Source: Hydractinia symbiolongicarpus (taxonomy: Eukaryota > Cnidaria > Hydrozoa > Anthoathecata > Hydractiniidae). Taken from it: DNA of 64,000 bases. How positions within the stretch are numbered: the stretch's first letter is position 1; each line of letters opens with the position of its first letter. Below, one piece after another: positions 56,321 to 64,000 of the stretch. The position numbers and the translations under genes are program-made. The notes beneath the pieces were generated by a model. The model ran no database searches, was not told the origin of the DNA, and worked only from the letters and a program-made list of their open reading frames with translations. The stretch covers positions 7,688,001 through 7,752,000 of the forward strand of contig NC_079878.1 in the NCBI RefSeq assembly GCF_029227915.1, in the 5' to 3' direction.

Positions 56321-56995
56321 GCTCGTTTCTGATTGGTTAATTTTTATGAATTTCGATCCTCTGCAATTATATAAATACATGCTCAACATCATTTTGCTTT
56401 GCCAGATGATGGGAGAAGTATCTCCCGAAACGTCGCCTACTAAATTATCATGTTCAAGAAATGATAAACTTTCCACAGTAATTTTCAATATGTTTGGGAA
56501 AATCAATTTTCCTAAGTTACGAGAAATTTCCTTAGGACAGGAAAATTGAAACTGGTCAATCGTAGGCTAGCTTGCGATAAAAAACAAAATTGTTTATACC
56601 AATTCTTTAGTTTAAATACAACTCATCAACTTATATGAGTTATTTTTTTCCGGTTACATAAACATTAAAAATTAGCATAAACATTTTTTTTAACGCAAAA
56701 ACACTCTCTCTTTTTATACGTAAATCTTAAAAGCATTTGTCCTTTTTCATTTCTAATTGATTTATTGTTGTGGTCATTGAACCACAAAGGAGGAGTGCTA
56801 ATTCCTCCACAATCTAATTAATTAGTATAATTAAAGAAACGTAAATACAACCTTTGGTGAATTTCTAATCCCTCGTTATTGAAGTTTTTAACGTTAATAG
56901 TCAGCTTTACTATATTAAAAATTGTCTGAATAATGACATTGAAAGATAACTAAAATCTAAGATGAATTTCGAGACGTACTGAACACACATGAAAA
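56321..56995. other. Intergenic before the Ig gene
   Basis: AT-rich; presumably contains the promoter of the Ig-domain gene. No specific element was recognised. Confidence 0.4.
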
Positions 56996-59900
56996 ATGAA
57001 GTTGTTTCTGCTGCTGTATTTATTTGGTGCAACCGTCGTGAAAATAGGTAACTATTTTTACTGACATAAGGCAAAGTATCTTTCCTACGAGAAGAAGATA
57101 TTGGGAATACATCCTTCCGTGCCTTTGGCCAAGTGACATGCTGTTAATTTTTTTTCTGTTGAAATTTTGATACTTTGATTCTTACTTTTCATGTCAATCA
57201 AAGCCATTTTCAATTTTGGACTTTTTCTTATAAGCTTTGTTTTCCAAGCACGTTGTTGATTGTTGTTGTTGTTTTTTGGGTTGTCAACCAGAAACTTCAC
57301 AGTTGATTAAGTTTAAAGTGAGAATTTAAATTGTCACTTTTCCGCGGTTTCCATCTCAGAAAATTGATGTTCTATATAACCGTTCCCATCAAAGAACAAT
57401 AATTTGATGTTAAATTTTCGCCCAACATACTCTAAACCATTGACTTGAGTCTAAATTTACTCAAATGTGTGTTTTTTTAACTAAGAATTATATTATATTA
57501 CTAAAAGCTTTCGTCTTCTTGTTATTACGTATGCAGCGATGTTGTTACACTGTTGCTGCAACGTTATTTTATAGGTATTCTGACGTCGTTCGAACGTCAT
57601 ATACACAACGTTGCGGCGACGTTGTTACAACGTTACTGCAACGTTACTTTATAGTTATTCTAACGTCGTTCGAACGTCATAACGCAACGTTGTTATGACG
57701 TTGTGGTGCAACGTTGTCGCGATTTTCATCGCAACGTTCATGCGACGTCAGTGCAACGTCACAGGGCGACGTTGTTACAACGTTGTAGCAACGTTGCGGT
57801 GTTTACTGGGAAATATTGCAGATTTTTCTTCCTGTCAAAAGTTTTTTAAGTTCATGTAAGTAAATTCGTAATGTGGATAGTTAGCAATATGATTTCATTT
57901 TCAGACAGCAAAGGAGGAGGAGATACAACTGGAACAGCATCTAGTTCTGGCATTACCGTTTCAATTAATGGCACTGTCACGCGAGAAAGGGATGTCTTTT
58001 TAAAATGCACCTTTGATATTGTTGCAAGGTCCATATTCTGGGAGAGAAACGGGAAAATGGTTGCTTTAAAAATTAAAGATGTGGATGGAGTTGATATTAG
58101 CAACGAAAAGTTTATAGGTAACATTGTATGTTGTTCCTTGATTCCTTGAAGTTGTTGATGGGTTACATATTATTGCTAAATGTACTAGATTATTTCAGTT
58201 GCATTTTTACTGTTCAATTTCACAATCCGTATTATTTGTTATTATAATGAGTTGCCCACAGGTAGCTACGTTGCGGTACAGGGTTGTGCAAAACGTTATG
58301 TCTTTAAATCATGGCTAAGTCGCGTCAGGGACTATAAAATTGTTTGTTAATTGATCTTCTCTGCAGCGTTCGGCGTAAGTATAGTATTAAAAACACTAAA
58401 GCGTTTGTCAAGTTTTGCGGTTGCTGTACATACGGGTGTTTCATAGCTCAAATGGTTAATTTAAAGTGTTAGGGTTCCAAGCTGGACTTGTTTGCTGGAA
58501 GCGCATTAGTACTACAGTAGACGTCCGTTAATTCGAATGCCGCTTAATTCGAACTTTACGTTATTTCGAACAAATTGTCAAGTCCCTTGAGTTTGGTTTA
58601 ATAAAGTATTATATTTTGACCTGCTTAATTCGAACTCCGCTAATTCGAAAATTTCGCTAACTCGAACAATTTTTTAGTCCCAAGGCTACATTATGCTCGT
58701 TAATTCGAACTTTTGTGTATCGATAAATAAAATCTGATCGGAAAATTAAAAAAAAAACGTTTTCATTTTTATTCATTTTGATCAATGGTTGAAAAATTTC
58801 TTTCAATTTATCAATTAAATTGCCATTTCCAATAAAATGAAGTTTACAATGAATTTGGAGGCCTCGCCCATCGCCAAGCAAACAACGGTAAAAGATTTTT
58901 ATAAAAAGTTGTAGTAAAGTTGTAATAAAGTTATATTAGCATAAAACCTTTAAACGTTTATTAAAATTCTTGTTTTTTCTGAACTTTCGATAATCCGAAC
59001 ATTCATTAATTCGAACAAATAATTTAGTCCTTTGCGTGTTCGAATTAACGGACACCTGAATAAACGTATTTACATGTCATTAGCAATTATAATTTATGAT
59101 ACCCAATTAATACTTATCAAACTCGTCATTACACATACATACAACATTAATACTCTTATCACTTATCTTGGAAATATGTTTTGGTTACCATGTTCAAGTA
59201 GCAGGTCAAAGCAATATCTTTTGAAGTTAATTAACTGTAATTTGCACAACTTCCAGTGTATATTATTATTATTGGCGCTGTCGCTATAGTTAAAGAGTTC
59301 TTATTCACTACTGTTGCTATTATGAATTTTATTTTTATTTTTACTTAATCTCCTTTTTGACAATTACTATTAACAAAGTTAAAGGTAATTTGTGAGGCAA
59401 AATTACTCGGAAAAAAAACCAAAAAAGTTAACAGTTTTAGGTTTTTTTGTTCATATGGAGAAAAAAAAAATATCCGCAATTTATGCAGCTCCGGTTAACG
59501 AAAGTGCAGCTTTGTTGGTGTTTTTTGAGTGAGAAAAAAGCCTGCTTAACCAAGATCCCGACACAATGTATCAGGATTTCGGTTAAACGAGATTAAATTT
59601 TTGTGCGTCATTTGTGAGTTATTTGTTCTCTGTATAGAAACGGCATTGTAATAAATACACTTTTTTGTTAAATATAAAGAACTTCATGAATTGTTGCAGG
59701 AAAAAATATTAAATCCATAAAGAACAATAAATATATAAAACATAAATCAGAACGTCTTCAAATTTTATCATGATGTTTTAACGCTATTTTAACAAAACAA
59801 GTATGTATTATCAGCACATTCATTGATTGTATACGCTATGTAACATTTAAATAAAATTCCTTGACTTTTTCAGCTTGCCTAACCGAATCAGATCGCCTCG

Positions 59901-61461
59901 TGTAAAGGTAAAAAAAAGACATCAGGCCGCCTAGTCAAGTCAACCCGGTTAACCTTCATAGTAGCAGCCCCTTTTTCTTTATTTCAATATTAGCTAAGGT
60001 GCTTCTTAATTCGATATCATTGTCACTATTACGACAACTACTGATTAATTTAGTAATGCAGGTTAAAATTACAAATAAGGTTAAAGCTAATGTGGACCTA
60101 CAACAAGAGCAAAATTAAATAAAATGCTGAAATAATGAAAAACAAGTCATGTAAGAAATATAGAAGACTAGTCGTTAGCACATGCAAAAATCCACGTGTT
60201 CGCATGTCGCAGCTAAGCTACCATTTTTGCGTGACAGACAGATAGACAGACGGATTGACCTAGCATAGCATCTTCAGTTCCTAATAGAACTGTTATCAAT
60301 GAGGGGCCTGCGAAGGAGGTCCTAATGCATTGCTCCTATTTGAGCTACGGAAGACGTTCAAGCCCAACAGCCGCTTAACTAGAGAAAGGATAAAAAAAAG
60401 ATATCAAACCTATTCTCATAATTAATGTTAAGCAGAAATTATCGATTTACACTTTATAGTCTCTGCCATAACTAGGCTGGGATTTGAACCCAAGACCTTC
60501 CGCACTGGAGGCGAACGCTCTAGCACGTAGCCACCAGCCACCGCCAGAGCGCTCTTTCACAAAGCCACCACTCGGACTAATGGGTTGGTTTGTATTACCC
60601 GCGGATTTCTAGCAGTTGTGAATCTCTTTTTTATTACAATGTTTGTTGTCTAGGTATGCAAACATCACCATACACCTATTACTTAAAGATTGTTTACTTT
60701 CGTGAATCAGACGCTGGAACTTATCGTTGCAGTGCAGCGTCAGGAAGTGTCACTAAGTTTGCTGAATTGGTTGTAAAAGCTGATCCAAGTAAGAGATTTT
60801 TGTTTTTTGTGAAGATTATTCTGCTTTAGATAATCTGATATACACTAAAGAGCTGAGAGTTTATTACAGAATTTTATTTATCGAAAACCTTTTGTTTGCG
60901 ATTTGGTTGTCCAAATATTTTATTGTCTCAATATTTTGTTATCTGAATGTCTGCATATTTTGTTGTTTAAACATTCATTTTCTCTTGTCTCAATATTTTG
61001 TTGTCTAACTGTGCATCTCGCTACTTGCGGTGCCGTTTTGCGTGACAGACAGACGCATACGGGTATTATAATATAGACTAGTCGTTAACCCATGGAAAAA
61101 TCCATGGGGGGCGCCCGTCTTTTATATATCCCACTCTGTGTTTCCGTAGCAAAAAAACGCACGAACAGACAGACGGAATATGGCTATTATTACAGAGATT
61201 TAAGAAACACTCTCCTCTTAATTTAGCGAGAAAATTTAAAAATTGAATAAGGCTTTTAAAATACGAACCCGATGAACTGTGTGACTCGTTCCCTCGATGA
61301 ATACAATATAAAATACTTGTAGCAATGACCATTACTTTAAAGGTACCTTTTAAACGTTTTTTTCTTCCAAAGGTTTAGTGGCTGTGTTTTGTGTGGTTCT
61401 GTTATTTATTGTTGATATTCAGTTTTGTGCTTTTATCTTAGCGATCATTACCGCTTTTTGA
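56996..61461 (+). CDS. Small membrane-anchored Ig V-like domain protein, 4 exons
   Basis: Exons: 56996-57047, 57905-58117, 60654-60788, 61373-61461; all introns are phase 1 and the joined frame gives 162 residues. Exon 1 is a signal peptide (MKLFLLLYLFGATVV). Exons 2-3 form one Ig V-type domain: VFLKCTFDI with the first Cys, SIFWERNGK with the core Trp, then YTYYLKIVYFRESDAGTYRC with the second Cys and the DxGTYxC motif. Exon 4 encodes a hydrophobic segment (LVAVFCVVLLFIVD onward) and stops at once, so there would be no cytoplasmic tail. Exon 4 rests on phase, a pyrimidine-rich acceptor and hydrophobicity; alternative downstream exons outside the window are possible. Likely a surface recognition or adhesion protein. 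Its neighbour is another single-pass receptor. Confidence 0.68.
57528..57812. repeat. AACGTT-rich palindromic element in the Ig gene intron 1
   Basis: About 15 copies of AACGTTG/CAACGTT and GACGT(C/T) in 280 bp, with a repeated GTTACTGCAACGTTA-type block and a TTATTCTAACGTCGTTCGAA block. Palindromic at many scales. It ends TTGCGGTGTTTACTGGG, a terminus reminiscent of small MITEs. Confidence 0.65.
58515..59058. mobile_element. Tigger/pogo-type non-autonomous element
   Basis: Starts CAGTAGACGTCCGTTAATTC after TA and ends with GAATTAACGGACACCTG, an imperfect inverted repeat. Both ends carry repeated TTAATTCGAAC-type motifs, similar in design to the larger pogo element at 1.96 kb. No intact transposase; the minus-strand frame at 58657-58881 may be a remnant. 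TA is seen only on the left. Confidence 0.6.
60168..60275 (-). mobile_element. Mini-Helitron, minus strand
   Basis: Read on the minus strand: CCGTCTGTCTATCTGTCACG, GCAAAAATGGTAGCTTAGC, a hairpin CACGTGGATTTTTGCATGTG and an end CTAACGACTAG at 60168 before T. The 5' end is degenerate and its position approximate. Confidence 0.5.
60290..60552 (-). repeat. tRNA-derived SINE-like sequence
   Basis: The minus strand shows an A-box-like GGCTACGTGCTAGAG (60519-60533) and a perfect B box GGGTTCAAATCCC (60479-60491), separated by about 27 bp as in a tRNA gene, so RNA polymerase III could start here. Downstream it continues into a non-tRNA body with CCGTAGCTCAAATAGGAGC, a second tRNA-like motif. It lies in intron 2 of the Ig gene. 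It does not fold as a complete tRNA by eye, so SINE is preferred. Confidence 0.55.
60905..61015. repeat. Degenerate tandem repeat of GTCTCAATATTTTGTTGTCT
   Basis: About six copies of a roughly 18-bp unit with variants, next to Helitron 5' sequence. Confidence 0.55.
61010..61077 (-). mobile_element. Helitron 5'-end fragment
   Basis: The minus strand begins TCTATATTATAATACCCGTA at 61077 and matches the 51.9-kb element through GTAGCGAGATGCAC, then is lost in the tandem repeat. It directly abuts the CTAG end of the next element. Confidence 0.6.
61078..61198 (-). mobile_element. Mini-Helitron, 121 bp, complete
   Basis: On the minus strand it begins TCTCTGTAATAATAGCC after A, and ends with the hairpin CCATGGATTTTTCCATGG, then GTTAACGACTAG before T. 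Both termini and the A/T insertion site fit Helitron rules. It lies in intron 3 of the Ig gene model. Confidence 0.75.
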
Positions 61462-64000
61462 AACTTCTGCCTGGGTTTTTATTTACATCAAGTTTGCGTG
61501 AAAGTTATTGGCGGTAGATTTCATAACACCTAAGCCCAAAATAATCTATCGCTTCGGGAAAGGTACGTTTGAACTTGATCTCTGAAACCGTTCATCAAAA
61601 GCGCATGATCTTTACATTTTTTTGATCAAAATTGGAAGCTTTACACAATAAAAGTAATCGCTGAAGACATTGTTCAAATATATTGAAGTATGGTCTGGTC
61701 GTTGTTGACGTCATCAAAGTAATATTTAAATCAACTGCCGTTTCATTACTGGTCTTCTTCATATGTCTACAGGATAAAAAACTCCTTGATAGCAGTAGTT
61801 GAAATAGGTTCTTAATATTCTGAACAAAGTGTTTTTTATTGCAGCAGGCATTACTCATTACTGGCCTTTTTCAGCTTTCCTGATTAGATAGATATTGCCA
61901 TTGGATTAGCTACCTTACATTACCTAAAAGCCGCATTGAATTAAAGCCGGCATTTTCGCTAACATCAGTGGGCGGAATGGGATCAATTTGTCAAATTTGT
62001 ACAAATACGAAATGAACATTTAAAACACTGCAAATTTGTCCAATCTTGCTGCAATACATAACACGTAACACTTCCACTATGTAAATTAAACGGCTAAAAC
62101 AAAAAAACAAAAATATTTAGGTACTTTAAGAGAAAAAACGAGTTTTCGTAAATTAGCCAAATGGATAAAAAGAACGAGTCATTATGAAAAAAGGGTTAAA
62201 GTGAAAAATGATATAAGAAGCACAAGAAGTTAAACCGACCTTCTTTTCTATCTTTACAGTCAAATTCTTTATTTATACTTCCTTCAAATAGATTACGTAA
62301 TACACTGAAGAAAGTTGTGCAAGAGTGCAACAAAGCTGCTCTTGTTTTCGAGATCTCAAATCAATGAGCACATTGTAAAAACTATACATAAAGTTAATCA
62401 TAAGTTAATTATGAACTTAATTTTTTAAACCACTTACAGTGAAAATTGGATTAACTTAAATTGGACAAGGTAGAGTCTAGTACATAAGAACAGGTTTAAA
62501 AATGACTGCTTTCATTTTGTAAATTTTCTAAGCAACTTTTATACACATTTTTTTTATAAGAAAAACAAGGTTTTAACATGGTGATTGATTTTATTTCTTA
62601 ATTGTTCTAAACAATAGACCTACGGTTACATTCTTATAAAGCATATTTTTATAAAAGACGTGGAAAAGCAAGTGATTAATAGCTAAAAGCAACTTTAAAT
62701 ATTTAAATAAAAAAAACCAGTGATGCTTGCTTGGTTTAACTTGATGCTTGCTTGGTTTTGTATCTTTTAAAAGTAAAAAAATGTTTTCATCACTAAAAGA
62801 AGAATTATCGTTGCCTTTTATCGTAAAAATATAATCTGTGCTGCATATATCCAGCGACAGAAGTAAGAACAATTCCAGGCTGAACACGTAACAAAAATTA
62901 TTTTCCTGATTCTTTTAAAAAAAGTACAAGTCATTCTAATGGGGCCAATCTTCCAGGGGGCAATTCTCCGGGGGGGGGGGGGGGGGGGCAATCTTCCAGG
63001 GGCCAATTCACGGGGAAGGAAACTTTCGGGGGGCAAATCACCTAGTACCAATCAAGCAACCTTCGCAAATATCCAACATGAAAATTCACAACAATTAATA
63101 ACAGCATACTTAATTTGTCGGATTGTGGAGTTTACTGAATCCTAAAAAAGTTGACACAAAGTTTAAAATATATATGATTGAGAATCTCTTTTTGGGTGTG
63201 TGGGTTTTCCCAGGGCTTGTGCAGTTCTATATAAGGATGAAACGCATATAAATTCGCAATGTATTAAAAAACACATTGAAAACTGAGAGTTAAACTTTAC
63301 TGAAAAAATTGTAATGTTATATTTGAGTTTTATGCGGAGCAAAAGACTGGTAACATTATCAAACTATGCACTATTCAAATAATAATTGTTGAACAAGCTG
63401 ATTGACGCTGTTTGATAGCAACGACCTATTTCAAAAATAAAAATTCAGAATACAGTCAGAATAAAATTCAAGCACAGGCATAATTGACACCAGGTTGCTA
63501 TTCAACTCTTCTTTCTTGGGTACTACTTTGGAGGAGGCACTAAGTAAATAGGAAACACAACATCTTCATCAAGCTTATTCATAATTATTTTATCACTTAG
63601 TGCGAAAAGAGTGAGCTCGTATTGAAGAAAATAATCGTCAGTGCTTAATCAGAAAATAAGAAGTTGCTTTAACTACGAATAGGCACTGATTCTTCTTATA
63701 CTTGGTCATAGTTATGTGCACTTTCTGTATTTGCTACATTTTTGTTTGAGGACTTTTCAATTCCTCAGATAAACAGTTACCATATTTCACATAGAGAAAA
63801 ATTCAAATTGACCTGTTTGCTTTCTTGGAACTTTTGGAACGTTTATAATTCTTCGAACCTTCCAGTATGTCACAGAAAAACAGTGCTGACATAAGCATAA
63901 ATTTATTGCTACCATTTTGTTCCTTTTTTAGCATACTATAGCTGTACCAACCTTGATTCTGTATTAAGGTTGTAAAACAACCAGCATTGGCCAGACTTAC
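61462..64000. other. Window end, no gene seen
   Basis: AT-rich DNA with a G-rich repeat at 62941-63045 and no supported exon. If the Ig gene has further 3' exons I could not find them here. Confidence 0.4.
62941..63045. repeat. G-rich repeat with a 19-base G run
   Basis: GGGGCCAATCTTCCAGGGGG is followed by CAATTCTCC, a run of 19 G and further GGGGCAAT-type motifs. It could form G-quadruplex DNA. Related motifs alternate like a small tandem repeat. Confidence 0.6.

Noticed and set aside
60479-60545. A tRNA gene on the minus strand with A and B boxes
   Set aside because: No complete acceptor stem or anticodon arm is found, and it lies among other repeat sequence shared with 51.5 kb; SINE is more likely.
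60168-61077. One large Helitron that captured the Ig exon at 60654-60788
   Set aside because: A 5'-like end for the 60168 element is seen near 60275, and the Ig exon joins in phase with flanking exons as part of a gene; separate small elements explain the data.

Overview
The window is AT-rich eukaryotic DNA. It has short GT-AG exons split over kilobases and dense repeats from many families: a pogo/Tigger DNA transposon, CR1/L2-like LINEs, a Penelope-like element, Helitron-type termini, tRNA-derived SINEs and a foldback element. Together with metazoan orthologues (WDR43, CDC16) and small immunoglobulin-type receptors, this suggests an invertebrate animal, most likely a cnidarian (hydrozoan-like). 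The species assignment is inference.

Layout. 0.2-1.6 kb: decayed alpha-1,3-fucosyltransferase (GT10) pseudogene. 1.96-4.08 kb: pogo/Tigger transposon with terminal inverted repeats, TA target duplication and one long transposase frame. 5.0-8.0 kb: broken LINE on the minus strand. 9.3-27.3 kb: complete 17-exon WDR43/UTP5 gene (about 667 aa), with another LINE, minisatellites and Helitron-like elements in its introns. Its intron 15 carries eight tandem units, each with a box C/D snoRNA preceded by an H/ACA snoRNA (degenerate in the first unit). 30.8-32.7 kb: intronless CDC16/APC6 on the minus strand, convergent with WDR43. 33.8-38.2 kb: foldback/MULE-like element with a perfect 9-bp target duplication, inverted arms of about 116-bp tandem repeats, and a cargo gene of three exons broken by a 10-bp duplication. 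40.9-47.8 kb: complete 11-exon gene for a 242-aa coiled-coil protein. 50.5-53.7 kb: complete 7-exon gene for a type I membrane protein with a tyrosine-rich tail. 55.0-56.3 kb: two Penelope-like fragments head to head. 57.0-61.5 kb: four-exon gene for a small membrane-anchored Ig-domain protein. The rest is intergenic DNA and repeats.

How the parts relate. WDR43 (small-subunit processome) is a natural host for snoRNAs; human WDR43 also hosts box C/D snoRNAs (SNORD53/SNORD92, from memory), so the cluster looks like an old host-guest pairing locally amplified here. The two receptor-type genes at 50-61 kb lie together on the same strand and may belong to a larger surface-receptor cluster continuing outside the window. 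All exon models were made by eye from splice signals and frame continuity; no transcripts or database searches were available.
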